From the NCBI GenBank assembly GCA_036704825.1, contig JAUBSN010000008.1, forward strand, positions 1-64,000: a stretch of 64,000 bases of DNA, given 5' to 3'. Made by a program: the position numbers and the translations under genes. The stretch is from Microcoleus sp036704825 (GTDB lineage: Bacteria > Cyanobacteriota > Cyanobacteriia > Cyanobacteriales > Microcoleaceae). Below the pieces are notes generated by a model. It searched no databases. It was given only the letters and a program-made list of their open reading frames with translations, and had not been told where the DNA came from. Below, piece by piece: positions 1-8,666 of this stretch (the first letter of the stretch is position 1; each line of letters starts with the position of its first letter).

Positions 1-57
1 GACTGAATCTGTCTTGAGTACTCGTTCTGGTCAGATTCCTCCTTCTCTTCTGCCACG

Positions 58-1506
58 CTAACCCCGTGAACTTCTACTGTCCGATGAACCTGAAATTGAC
101 ATTTTGCCATCACCAGTGACAGCTACTGTATTTACCCAGTCGCTATGAGCTTTGAAAATAAACTGTTCCTTTCCAGTGGTTAAATCCCAGACTTTTAGGG
201 TTTTGTCCCACGAACCAGAAGTTACCCGCTTGCCATCAGCAATGATGGCTATTGCATTTACTGAGTAGCTATGACCTTCGAGAGTAAACTCTTCCTTTCT
301 AGTTGTTAAATCCCAGATTTTGAGGGTTTTGTCCCACGAACCAGAAATTGCTCGTTTCCCGTCAGCAGTGACGGCTATTGCATTTACCAAGTAGCTGTGA
401 GCTTTGACAGTAAACTGTTCCTTTCCAGTGGTTAAATCCCAGACTTTTAGGGTTTTGTCCGATGAACCCGAAACTGCCATTTTTCCATCAGCAGTGACGG
501 CTACTGCATTTACCCAGTCGCTATGACCTGTGAGAGTAAAGATTTCGTTTCTAGTTATTAAATCCCAAACTTTGAGGGTGTTGTCTAGTGAACCCGAAAC
601 TGCCATTTTTCCATCAGCAGTGATGGCTACTGCTTTTACCCACTGGCTATGACCTGTGAGAGTAAACAGTTCTTTTCTAGTTGTTAAATCCCAGACTTTG
701 AGGGTGTTGTCCGATGAACCAGAAACTGCCCGCTTGCCATCACCAGTGACGGCTACTGCATATACTGAGTCACTGTGACTATGGAGAGTAAACAGTTCCT
801 TTCCAGTTGTTAAATCCCAGACTTTAAGGCTGTTGTCCGATGAACCGGAAATTGCCATTTTACCATCAGCAGTGATGGCTACTGCATTTACTGAATAGGT
901 ATGACCATTGAGAGTAAACTGTTCATCTCCTGTGGTTAAATCCCAGACTTTGAGGGTTTTGTCCGATGAACCAGAAACTGCCATTTTGCCATCTCCACTG
1001 ACGGCTACTGCATTTACTGAGTTTCTGTGACCTTCTAGAGTGCGTAGCAATCCCCTGCGAGGCGGAGTTAAACAGGGTGTCAAAGGACGCAACCAAGGTG
1101 TTGCTTTCCACTGCTTTGCTACCTTCAGCATTGCCTGAATCGGAGGCATTTCAAAGCATAGTAAGCGCCCTAACAATTGTTCCGCCAGTTTGCTCCGATC
1201 TCGATCCAAAATATCGGCTGACATCCACAGTACCCTTTGAATCAAGTTCAGGGCTTTTGCTGTTTCTGGGTTGTACTCTGGGTGAGTTACTGCTTCTGAA
1301 TCGTCAAGCAAATTGAAATCATCAATAAGTGCCTGCACCCCAAATTCAGGATGCTGAATCTTTGCCATCAGGAAGTTAAAATCAGTCAGTTTTTGATAAT
1401 ACTTTTCTAAATTCCCTGACTTGACATGATTTGGCAGTAAGCTGCCCAGATAAGCACGTTGATACGAAAGTGGTTTGGCCGCTAACTTATCAGCAAATTC
1501 TCCCAT
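58..1506 (-). CDS. WD40-repeat protein (C-terminal half of a split NACHT-WD40 protein)
   Basis: The first 145 or so residues form a helical linker. Seven complete WD40 repeats of about 42 residues follow, each with a GH-type start, a SGSSD-type turn and a KVWDL end, and an eighth repeat stops after its SGSSD turn. Seven blades are enough to close a beta-propeller, which normally acts as a protein-binding platform. The repeats are near-identical at DNA level with a period of 126 bp, so they probably expand and contract by recombination. The ATG lies two bases beyond the TGA of the upstream NACHT gene in another frame. Removing one C from the CCCC run at 1517-1520 joins the two frames, so this is probably the C-terminal half of one protein of about 950 residues rather than a separate gene. 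Confidence 0.85.
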   Translation of the reverse strand: MGEFADKLAAKPLSYQRAYLGSLLPNHVKSGNLEKYYQKLTDFNFLMAKIQHPEFGVQALIDDFNLLDDSEAVTHPEYNPETAKALNLIQRVLWMSADILDRDRSKLAEQLLGRLLCFEMPPIQAMLKVAKQWKATPWLRPLTPCLTPPRRGLLRTLEGHRNSVNAVAVSGDGKMAVSGSSDKTLKVWDLTTGDEQFTLNGHTYSVNAVAITADGKMAISGSSDNSLKVWDLTTGKELFTLHSHSDSVYAVAVTGDGKRAVSGSSDNTLKVWDLTTRKELFTLTGHSQWVKAVAITADGKMAVSGSLDNTLKVWDLITRNEIFTLTGHSDWVNAVAVTADGKMAVSGSSDKTLKVWDLTTGKEQFTVKAHSYLVNAIAVTADGKRAISGSWDKTLKIWDLTTRKEEFTLEGHSYSVNAIAIIADGKRVTSGSWDKTLKVWDLTTGKEQFIFKAHSDWVNTVAVTGDGKMSISGSSDSRSSRG

Positions 1507-1507
1507 C

Positions 1508-2923
1508 TCACGCCATCCCCTTGTCTAAATACTCAGCAATCCGTTGATTTACTTCCAGAAAAATTCTCCGATTTGAATCCATCTCCCGTTTAGCTTTCAG
1601 AAAGTCAAGGAAACTAGCATGATAGATGGTGTAGCATATTTCTCCGTCTACATTCTGCTTTTTCAAATACTCAACCCACTCATCTTCTAAAACCTTTCCC
1701 ACATCGCATTGATCCACCTTGGCAATTCCAGCAATCATGTCGCAGGGAATGGGCGTGGCAATTTCTAGCAAAATATACAAGACAATCTCCATCAATTGCC
1801 CAGGCTTAGCATCTATCCCCATTCGCACCCAATGGTTTTGATAATATTCTTGCAGCCCATCGGGCAATTGCCTTAAACTCAAGTCATTGTAATCACCATT
1901 AGCAATTGCCGGCAAAACATACCGCAAATACATAAAGTTATTTTCGCTTTTATTTGCCACTTGCTCGACAAAAGTTGTATCTGGAATGTTGCGGGTTTGA
2001 ATCCAGTTTTTCAGACCATCTTTATAGTCAGGATCGGTATTTATAACAAAGCGAATATATTCTTTGATATCCTCCTGATTGAACTTAACATACTTTTCGT
2101 CTCTTAAATCTAACTCTTTTTCGGGGACATCTACTAACAGCCGCTTTTTATCAGAAGCATAGGGTCGCCGCGTCAGCAGAAAATATACGTTATTGGGCAA
2201 ATTTTTCGGTAAATGTAAAAGATTTCCTCCCGGTTCTTGTTCGACTTCATCCAGTGCATCAATTGCAATTACCAAACGATCGCCCGCCGTGAGTTTTCCC
2301 GCCACCTGTGCCAGTAAAGTTGGTAAATCGGCGTCTTCTGAATTTGGCAATTGATAGCGGTCAATTAATTGCCGGCGAATGCTCTTCAAAAACAATTCTG
2401 GTCTGTTGCGGCGTTCGACGAGAATATTGAAATAGCAGGGAGATTGATTTTCCCAGACGTATTTGGCAACGATCGAACTTTTGCCCATTCCCGCATCCCC
2501 GACGATCGTAAAATAACCGTGAGGATTTTCGGTGATAAATTTCTGAAAAGTCTCAAAAACAAATTGGCGACCGCAAAACCTGCGATTTTTTTCTTCTATT
2601 AAAACTATAAATTCTTCAGGGTAGGGGGGAACTACTGGTTGTGATGGTTGATAATACTTCTGTATTAATCTAGTCCGCAGAATCCTCAACTTACCTGCAC
2701 CTTGATGCTTCTCAAGTTCAGGAAAACTGGCTGAAAACTTCCTGTAAATCTCTCCCAGTCGCTGTGTTACAGCAGCTTCTGATATGGTGAATTTTACTGA
2801 AAGCTGTGCCTTATTCAGGGGTTCTCTTTCAGGAGAGAAGAGTGCTTCTAATAATGTGTCTGTGTGTTCCATCGATAATCCATGTGTCCCTGATTCGGTT
2901 CTAAGGAATTCTTGCCAATCCAT
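1508..2923 (-). CDS. NACHT-type signalling NTPase (N-terminal half of a split NACHT-WD40 protein)
   Basis: Residues 1-90 look like a small helical or HTH-like effector-associated domain. A P-loop GDAGMGKSS lies at about 142-150 and a Walker B stretch VIAIDALDE near 219-227, followed by an LLTRRP sensor-like motif, as in NACHT/STAND ATPases. The end of the frame resembles the winged-helix and helical section that normally runs straight into WD40 repeats. STAND NTPases are switch proteins that oligomerise on binding a signal; in cyanobacteria they are linked to regulation, cell death or defence. The frame ends at a TGA directly after a GGGG run. One base fewer would read on through GWREMG into the WD40 frame. 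It is either truncated by a real frameshift or by an error in that homopolymer. Confidence 0.85.
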   Translation of the reverse strand: MDWQEFLRTESGTHGLSMEHTDTLLEALFSPEREPLNKAQLSVKFTISEAAVTQRLGEIYRKFSASFPELEKHQGAGKLRILRTRLIQKYYQPSQPVVPPYPEEFIVLIEEKNRRFCGRQFVFETFQKFITENPHGYFTIVGDAGMGKSSIVAKYVWENQSPCYFNILVERRNRPELFLKSIRRQLIDRYQLPNSEDADLPTLLAQVAGKLTAGDRLVIAIDALDEVEQEPGGNLLHLPKNLPNNVYFLLTRRPYASDKKRLLVDVPEKELDLRDEKYVKFNQEDIKEYIRFVINTDPDYKDGLKNWIQTRNIPDTTFVEQVANKSENNFMYLRYVLPAIANGDYNDLSLRQLPDGLQEYYQNHWVRMGIDAKPGQLMEIVLYILLEIATPIPCDMIAGIAKVDQCDVGKVLEDEWVEYLKKQNVDGEICYTIYHASFLDFLKAKREMDSNRRIFLEVNQRIAEYLDKGMA

Positions 2924-2962
2924 CTAGGTTAACCCCCAATATAACTTTATTACAACTTACAC

Positions 2963-3061
2963 GTCATGCACTTAAATCATCCTGAGCCTTGCGAAGGATC
3001 TCTTAGACGGCTGGGATGCTTCCCAGTCGCGATCCTTGCGAAGAATCGGGACTCTGCATGA
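2963..3061. repeat. Small palindromic intergenic repeat
   Basis: The 8-base arms GTCATGCA (2963-2970) and TGCATGAC (3054-3061) enclose a second, imperfect inverted pair built on TGCGAAGGATC and GATCCTTGCG. It lies between the divergent NACHT and anti-sigma-like genes. It looks like a dispersed cyanobacterial repeat; no coding potential is seen. Confidence 0.4.
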
Positions 3062-3216
3062 CAGCAGTTTAATTATACCTTGACTATACTTTGATTGTAC
3101 CGACCTCTAATAGACCTAACTTTATACCTCTGGTCAACTTCACTCAATTAAAGTGATGCGATGATTTGAGCAGAACACAGACAAGCAGTTATTGATAAAC
3201 ACGAGAGGTCAGTCAA

Positions 3217-3852
3217 ATGAACTTTAAATTATTCAGCAACTCGCAGGGTGACGAAGATTTTAGCGAAATCGATGAAATAGAAAAAATAGGTATAAAACTT
3301 ATTGGCAAGATTGCCGATGAGCTAAGTTATACCCGCACGTCTGAGGGTCGAAACTGTATGTTAATTGTCAAATATTTTCAGCCCAGTATAGTACCACCCC
3401 AACCTAGCACTCAAGCTACTTTTTTTAAACGTGCGATCGACGTTTTACACAGTTTTAACTGGCTTCAAGACCAACGAAATCCCCAATCCGATCCAAGTTA
3501 TAACCAGAAACCACTTCACAAAATTAAACTTCAAGTAAGTAGCTCGCTCCAGGCTGTTACTCGAGTCTTATGGTGGGTCGAGCAGCTAGAACCTCTACCC
3601 ATTCCCGAAGAAGTTTTGCAGCTTTGTAAACTTGCTGCGATCGAGGGTTTTGTCCATGCTGTTCGCCACGCCCACACAAATCTGTCAGTGGGATCTCCGA
3701 AAATCGAGCTGGCGATCGCAGTCTTTAACGAACGCCTAGAGATCGAAATATGGGATTGGGGCAAGCCTTTTGACCTCAAGACCAAGCTGAAAAAAGAATT
3801 GCCCGAAAAAACTCTGTTTAGTTGGAACGACCTCGCCTTTACTCTTCACTAA
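3217..3852 (+). CDS. Rearranged anti-sigma-factor-like ATPase (RsbW/HATPase_c_2 type)
   Basis: Cyanobacterial RsbW-like anti-sigma ATPases run N-box, then G1 box (DxGxxFD), then G2 box, then a tail ending in a YTRT...RNCxLIVKYF motif. Here that C-terminal tail is at residues 25-53 (IADELSYTRT, RNCMLIVKYF). The N-terminal part of the fold follows, with the N-box EGFVHAVRHAH at about 147-157 and the G1 box DWGKPFD near 178-184. The protein then stops before any G2 box. The usual Asn of the N-box is His, and the expected GGRG of the G2 box is degraded to EKIG. It looks like the joint of two tandem copies after their outer ends were lost. ATP binding is doubtful. It sits 54 bases upstream of a response regulator. 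Confidence 0.7.
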   Translation: MNFKLFSNSQGDEDFSEIDEIEKIGIKLIGKIADELSYTRTSEGRNCMLIVKYFQPSIVPPQPSTQATFFKRAIDVLHSFNWLQDQRNPQSDPSYNQKPLHKIKLQVSSSLQAVTRVLWWVEQLEPLPIPEEVLQLCKLAAIEGFVHAVRHAHTNLSVGSPKIELAIAVFNERLEIEIWDWGKPFDLKTKLKKELPEKTLFSWNDLAFTLH

Positions 3853-3906
3853 AGCTGTTCTGAAATTGCCACCCGTCTATTCACAACATAAAGGAAGTTT
3901 TTTGTG

Positions 3907-4668
3907 ATGATTACTGATACTACTCCCAAGATTCTCGTTGTGGATGATGACCCATCCATCCGCACTCTAGTTCATCGCTTTTTGAATCAGAAATATCAAG
4001 TTGATTCGGCAGCAGATGGCGAGACGGCTTTAGAATTGTTTGAGAAATTCAAGCCACTGTTAGTAGTTCTCGATTGGAATTTGCCGGATACTACAGGCTA
4101 TCACCTCTGCCAGGAAATGCAGCGCCGTACTAATGTTTTTGTGGTAATGCTAAGCAGCCGCACTGATGAAGCTGATAAACTTAAAGTCCTGTCCGCAGGT
4201 GCTGATGACTATATCTGCAAACCATTTGGTCTGGCCGAGTTGGCAATTCGTATAGAAGTGGTGTTGAGACGCATGAGGTCTGTCACTCCATCGCGCATTG
4301 TATTCGATCGATTCGCGATCGATTCAGTGCGCCGGGAAGCAACACTCAACGATCGCATTATCAAGTTAACAGCCTTGGAATTTAAGATATTGTATTTTTT
4401 GGCAAGCCATTCCGGTCAATCTTGGAGTCGCCAACAGCTAATTGAAAAAATCTGGGGGTGGAAGTGCAACGACACAGGAGAAGAGAACGTTGTTAACGTA
4501 CATATCGGTCAGATTCGCAACAAAATGATTCAAGCTGATGCTAGTGGATCGCAGTTTATTAAAACTATTCGGGGTTACGGTTACAGGTTCGATCCGCCCG
4601 TTAGCGTTAGCGAAGCAATCCGAAGGAAAGCACTCGAAGAGGATCGCACGGCAATGTCAATTTCCTAA
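3907..4668 (+). CDS. OmpR/PhoB-family response regulator
   Basis: This is a two-domain DNA-binding response regulator. The receiver domain has the acidic pair in LVVDDDP, the phospho-acceptor Asp in VVLDWNLPD (residue 56 from this start), Ser in VMLSS and the conserved Lys in YICKPFG. The C-terminal winged helix (about 130-235) ends with the typical TIRGYGYRF. An in-frame GTG lies three bases upstream of the chosen ATG; the ribosome site AAGGAAG at 3891-3897 suits either. No cognate histidine kinase is adjacent, so it is an orphan in this window. The neighbouring anti-sigma-like gene may or may not be functionally linked. Confidence 0.93.
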   Translation: MITDTTPKILVVDDDPSIRTLVHRFLNQKYQVDSAADGETALELFEKFKPLLVVLDWNLPDTTGYHLCQEMQRRTNVFVVMLSSRTDEADKLKVLSAGADDYICKPFGLAELAIRIEVVLRRMRSVTPSRIVFDRFAIDSVRREATLNDRIIKLTALEFKILYFLASHSGQSWSRQQLIEKIWGWKCNDTGEENVVNVHIGQIRNKMIQADASGSQFIKTIRGYGYRFDPPVSVSEAIRRKALEEDRTAMSIS

Positions 4669-4726
4669 GCTCACCACTTTCGATATTGTATAATTGAATT
4701 AAATCGATCGCCCATGAGGTACTAAA

Positions 4727-5509
4727 ATGCCTTCTCCATTTCCAGGGATGAACCCTTATTTAGAAAATCCCGAATTTTGGCCCGAAGTACACCACCGTTC
4801 GATCGTTGCGATCGCCGATGACATAGAGCAAAATCTCAGTCAGCAATATCGAGTGGCGATCGAAAAACGCACTTATATCAGCGGTGGAGAAGACTCGGTG
4901 GATATAGCGATTCCCGATGTATCTGTAGTCGCTGCAAGGACAGCAACCCAGACACAATCAGCAGCGATGACTTTACCGCCCCGTAGCGAATTCGTAACAG
5001 TAACGCTGCCAATTTCTGAAGAATGCAGGGAAGGTTATTTAGAAATTAGAGAGGTAACAACAGGCAGAGTGGTGACAGTTATTGAAATTTTGTCCCCCGC
5101 TAACAAACGTGCCGGTGAAGGAAGAACTGCTTACCTTAACAAGCGGCAGAAAGTTTTAGGAACTCTCACGCATTTGATAGAGATAGATTTGCTCAGAAGC
5201 GGAAAACATCTGCCGTTTGCGGGCGAAATTCCGCATACAGATTACCGAATCTCGATCGACCGAGCAAATCAGCGGCCGCAAGCGCAATTATATGCTTTTA
5301 ATATGAGAGATGAAATTCCTGCATTTAGGATACCTTTGCAGTCAGGAGATGCAGAACCGGAGTTGAATTTACAGAGTTTGTTAATGGGGGTTTACGATCG
5401 CGCCAGATTTGATTTAACATTAAACTACGATCGGGAACCTGTACCCCGTTTCAAGGAAGAAGATAGAGTTTGGGCTGATGAATTGCTGCGAGAAATAGGC
5501 AGGCGGTAA
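4727..5509 (+). CDS. DUF4058 family protein
   Basis: The start MPSPFPGMNPYLE and the internal stretch VIEILSPANKR are hallmarks of DUF4058, a family abundant in cyanobacteria and planctomycetes. Its biochemical role is not known to me. The internal segment with E-I-L-S and the later YDRARFDLTLNY resemble the restriction-endonuclease-like core proposed for related Uma2 proteins, but that link is an inference. Length (260 residues) is normal for the family. A GAGG ribosome site precedes the ATG. Confidence 0.88.
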   Translation: MPSPFPGMNPYLENPEFWPEVHHRSIVAIADDIEQNLSQQYRVAIEKRTYISGGEDSVDIAIPDVSVVAARTATQTQSAAMTLPPRSEFVTVTLPISEECREGYLEIREVTTGRVVTVIEILSPANKRAGEGRTAYLNKRQKVLGTLTHLIEIDLLRSGKHLPFAGEIPHTDYRISIDRANQRPQAQLYAFNMRDEIPAFRIPLQSGDAEPELNLQSLLMGVYDRARFDLTLNYDREPVPRFKEEDRVWADELLREIGRR

Positions 5510-5530
5510 ATTACAGGAAGTGGTAGGGAA

Positions 5531-5756
5531 ACGGCACTGCCCATAGGTGTCAACTTAAGGTAAAACCCATAGTCCGGCAAGGGTTGAAACCCCTGCCTCA
5601 AAGCGAAAGTCCTCGCTATGAGGACTAATGAGTTCTTCAGTCCTCTTTAGAGGACTTTTGCTATTAGACAGGGGTTTTAACCCCTGGCGGACTGACGGGC
5701 TGACAGGCGGACTTGGCGGGCTGACAGCTTAAGTTGACACCTATGGGCAGTGCCGT
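5531..5756. repeat. Palindromic MITE-like element with 29-bp perfect inverted repeats
   Basis: The arms at 5531-5559 and 5728-5756 are perfect 29-base inverted copies. Inside lies a second palindromic layer with GGGTTGAAACCCCTG facing CAGGGGTTTTAACCCC and AGTCCTC facing GAGGACT. The outermost bases (GTAGGGAAACGGCACTGCC and GTGTCCT) occur joined, without the insert, at 25495-25520. That makes 5542-5745 look like an insertion flanked by 9-base copies GGCACTGCC and GGCAGTGCC. No ORF lies inside. Confidence 0.75.
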
Positions 5757-5769
5757 GTCCTCCTAGTTT

Positions 5770-6732
5770 TTAGCCGCCCCAAACCTTCTTCAAAACATCT
5801 TGAGGAGAGATGTCTGCCATTTTGCCAGTAGGAGATTTAATGCCCAAAAATCGATCGCCATGCGGCAGCAATTTCGCCGGTTCAGTCGGGCCAAACAAAG
5901 CTATTGTATAAGTTTGAACCGCCACAGCTAAGTGCATCGGCGCACTGTCAGTACATATCATCAAATTAGCAGCAGCAATGGTCGCAGCCAACTTGCCGAC
6001 ATCATCCGGCGAGATAACTTTTACATTCGGACATAACTCGACTAACTTTGCCACGAAGTCTGCATCTTCGGGGCCTTTCACAACAACAACAGGCAAATTC
6101 GGCTGCCGCTGCTGACAATCTTCAATTATTTGCTTCCAGTTGTCTGTAGGGTAAATTTTGTCAATACCTTTAGACACAGCTAATTGACTGGAACCGCCGT
6201 GAATTAGAATGTAACCGCTTTCTTTGATTCCCAACCGCTGCTGTTCGGCTTCCGCCCACTGAATGTCCTGTTTAGGTACATTAATTGCCAGTGGCGGACA
6301 AGGATTTGTAATGTTAAATCCTTGCAGCAAATCGTGGTACATTGAAGCCGCGTACTGTTCAGTTTTCAGCGGTACGGCAGCGGTGAGAAATCGAGCGCCG
6401 TTGGTTCCCGAATAGCCAACTCTCTGCGGAATGCCGGTCAGCCACAGCAGCAGCCCTACAGTCCACCGCTGGCCGAGGGAAATCACTGCTTCGTATTCGC
6501 GATCGCGAATTACGCCTAGTAAATTGCCCCAATCTGCCATAGCGTTGCGGTCTTTGAAATTGTACGTCAAGACTTCTTTGACGGATTTGCAGACTCGGTA
6601 AGCGCCCTTCGCCCTCGGTTCCACCATGACATCAATTTGCGCCTCTGGATAAGACTGCTTGAGGTCATCGAGGGTGGGGAAAAATAAAATTTGGTCGCCA
6701 ATCCCGCCAGGGACAAGTGCTAGTATTCGCAT
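5770..6732 (-). CDS. Glycosyltransferase family 9 (ADP-heptose:LPS heptosyltransferase-like)
   Basis: The protein starts with MRILALVPGGIGDQILFFPTL, the GT9 N-terminal nucleotide-fold motif, and has the second-domain sugar-nucleotide motif ICTDSAPMHLAVAV followed by ALFGPTEPAKLLP. GT9 enzymes transfer heptose or related sugars to lipopolysaccharide or other surface glycans at the inner face of the membrane. The frame is open up to 6786, but the extra 18 residues lack family similarity. The double ATG at 6735/6732 marks the likely start, and I use the inner one. It is transcribed divergently from ispD. Confidence 0.85.
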   Translation of the reverse strand: MRILALVPGGIGDQILFFPTLDDLKQSYPEAQIDVMVEPRAKGAYRVCKSVKEVLTYNFKDRNAMADWGNLLGVIRDREYEAVISLGQRWTVGLLLWLTGIPQRVGYSGTNGARFLTAAVPLKTEQYAASMYHDLLQGFNITNPCPPLAINVPKQDIQWAEAEQQRLGIKESGYILIHGGSSQLAVSKGIDKIYPTDNWKQIIEDCQQRQPNLPVVVVKGPEDADFVAKLVELCPNVKVISPDDVGKLAATIAAANLMICTDSAPMHLAVAVQTYTIALFGPTEPAKLLPHGDRFLGIKSPTGKMADISPQDVLKKVWGG

Positions 6733-6904
6733 CATAAACGATCGGGCTATTATTGATCGAGGTAGCTCTGTGAGATCGGCTCTCAACTATCAGCTTATAG
6801 TATTTCTAGACCTTAAAAGCTACTGGCTGACAGCTAAACAACTGACTCAAAAGTACAGGACGCTCTTATTATATATATCTAGTTGGGTTAAAAACGGTTA
6901 GTAA

Positions 6905-7597
6905 ATGCACTTATTAATTCCTGCAGCGGGTTCGGGGCGACGGATGGGGAGTCAGCGGAACAAACTGCTGCTGACTTTGCTCTCTAAACCTTTGCTGAGT
7001 TGGACTTTGGCTGCTGCTGAAGCTTCGCAGCACATTAGCTGGATTGGCATCATGGGCCAGCCAGACGATTTTCCTGATTTTCAAGCAATTCTGAGCGATT
7101 TATCTTTGGTTAAGCCCGTGGAACTGATTCAAGGAGGCGCCACCAGGCAAGAGTCAGTTTACAACGGTTTGCAGGCTTTACCGCCAAATGCCGATCGAGT
7201 GTTGATTCACGACGGCGCGAGGTGTTTGGCAACTGCTGAATTGTTCGATCGATCGGCCCAGGCCCTCTTGACCTGTCCGGGCTTGATTGTCGCCGTCCCG
7301 GTCAAGGATACGATTAAGGTGGTGGACGAGTCTAGGATCGTGCGAGACACCCCAGACAGAAGCAATTTGTGGGCAGCCCAGACTCCCCAAGGATTTGAAG
7401 TGAAATTGTTAAAGCAGTGTCACGAAGCAGGGCGACAAAAAGGTTGGGAAGTGACAGACGATGCGGCTTTGTTTGAAAAATGCGGTTTACCAGTACAAAT
7501 TGTGGAGGGAGAAGAGACGAATTTGAAAGTCACAACACCGGTTGACATGGCGTTAGCGGAATTTATTTTGCAGCAGAGAACAGATAAGAGCAAATAG
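6905..7597 (+). CDS. ispD: 2-C-methyl-D-erythritol 4-phosphate cytidylyltransferase
   Basis: IspD joins MEP and CTP to CDP-methylerythritol in the non-mevalonate isoprenoid pathway, which feeds carotenoids, phytol and quinones in cyanobacteria. The N-terminal nucleotide loop LIPAAGSGRRMG with a following Lys (NKLLL), the GGATRQESVYNGL motif, the IHDGARCL motif and the AAQTPQGFE motif are all present in family order. Length (230 residues) is normal. It begins 172 bases from the probable start of the divergent GT9 gene. Confidence 0.96.
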   Translation: MHLLIPAAGSGRRMGSQRNKLLLTLLSKPLLSWTLAAAEASQHISWIGIMGQPDDFPDFQAILSDLSLVKPVELIQGGATRQESVYNGLQALPPNADRVLIHDGARCLATAELFDRSAQALLTCPGLIVAVPVKDTIKVVDESRIVRDTPDRSNLWAAQTPQGFEVKLLKQCHEAGRQKGWEVTDDAALFEKCGLPVQIVEGEETNLKVTTPVDMALAEFILQQRTDKSK

Positions 7598-7620
7598 AAT
7601 TTGTTGAGTATTTTTTTAAG

Positions 7621-7688
7621 AACGGGCTCTTCGGCCCGTTCCACAATCAATAATTTGTGATTTGTGGAACAGGCAAGATGCCTGTTCC
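7621..7688. repeat. Two adjacent hairpin repeats downstream of ispD
   Basis: AACGGGCTCTTCGGCCCGTT (7621-7640) and GGAACAGGC-AAGAT-GCCTGTTCC (7666-7688) can each fold into a strong hairpin. Neither has a T run on its 3' side in the ispD direction, so they are not classic intrinsic terminators, though they may still protect the 3' end. A close relative of the first, GACGGGC...GCCCGTC followed by CCACAA, is present at 47658-47677, which marks it as a dispersed repeat. Confidence 0.5.
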
Positions 7689-7728
7689 TTATGTTATATT
7701 AGAAAGATCGTAGCTGGAAGTAAAAAAT

Positions 7729-8379
7729 ATGATTTCTGTTGCGCCGATCGCACCACCGTTACTCATAGGCGAACAGCGGGTAGTGTTTAGAAATATTACT
7801 TGGGCCGGTTATCAACAACTGCTCAAGATTTTGGGAGATCGACGATCGGCTAAATTGATATTCGACCGAGGGATTTTAGAAATTACAATGCCTTTAGAAG
7901 AACACGAATTTTCGGCACGCTTAATCGAGTTTTTGATTCGGATTTTAGTGAAAGAACTAGGTTTAAAAATCAAAACAATGGGTTCGACAACCCTCGATCG
8001 ATCGGACTTAGAGCGCGGTGCAGAACCAGATAATGCCTATTACATCCAAAATCAGCCCCTCGTAGCCGGTCGTACAGTAGATTTAGCCACAGATCCGCCA
8101 CCCGATTTAGTCGTAGAAATAGATATCACCCATACTGATATTAACAAACCTGCTCTCTATGCCAGTATGGGAGTACCCGAGTTTTGGCGTTACAATGGTA
8201 GAGAATGGCGAATTTATAAGCTAGAGAAAGATGAGTATTTGGAAGTATCGGTCAGCCCCACTTTTGCGATACTTCCCAAGTCCAAGCTGTACGAATTTTT
8301 AGCTGCAGCGCAGCTAGATGAGGTAGAAGCCGAGGTGAATCTCCGCAACTGGGTGAGAGAAATAGCGAAATCTAACTAG
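7729..8379 (+). CDS. Uma2 family protein (DUF820, restriction-endonuclease-like)
   Basis: The pattern LEITMPLEEHEF, then PDNAYYIQN, then DLATDPPPDLVVEIDITH is typical of Uma2/DUF820, a very large cyanobacterial family with a PD-(D/E)xK nuclease-like fold. The acidic residues in PPDLVVEID would be the metal ligands. Cellular roles are unknown. The 216-residue length is normal. A second, more divergent member lies at 28292-29143. Confidence 0.88.
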   Translation: MISVAPIAPPLLIGEQRVVFRNITWAGYQQLLKILGDRRSAKLIFDRGILEITMPLEEHEFSARLIEFLIRILVKELGLKIKTMGSTTLDRSDLERGAEPDNAYYIQNQPLVAGRTVDLATDPPPDLVVEIDITHTDINKPALYASMGVPEFWRYNGREWRIYKLEKDEYLEVSVSPTFAILPKSKLYEFLAAAQLDEVEAEVNLRNWVREIAKSN

Positions 8380-8459
8380 CGAATTGGGCATTGGCAGTCA
8401 CCAGATTACGAGCTTCATCAAAGCGTATTTTCAAGAGATAAATTTCCTGTTTCCTTAGT

Positions 8460-8661
8460 CAGGGCTGTTTCATTCTCACCAAAAAACTCATCCTTATGAG
8501 GAGATGGGGGGAGAGGGGGATGGGGAGAAGGGCAGTATAAGGGATGACTCAAAAGCTCAAAAATTAATCACTCTCTTGAAGAGGGCTTTTCTCCCTCTCT
8601 CCCCCTCCCCCCCTCTCCCCCTCTCCCCATCGGACCATCAACCGAGAATGAAACAGCCCTG
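8460..8661. repeat. Palindromic element with 18-bp terminal arms and G/C-rich purine-pyrimidine inner arms
   Basis: CAGGGCTGTTTCATTCTC (8460-8477) and its exact inverse (8644-8661) bound a 202-base unit. Inside, a G/A-rich block (8501-8530) faces a C/T-rich block (8591-8630), so the transcript could fold into one long hairpin. It sits between the convergent Uma2 and SDR genes, where it could serve as a transcription barrier. No gene is inside. Confidence 0.6.
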
Positions 8662-8666
8662 TTTCG

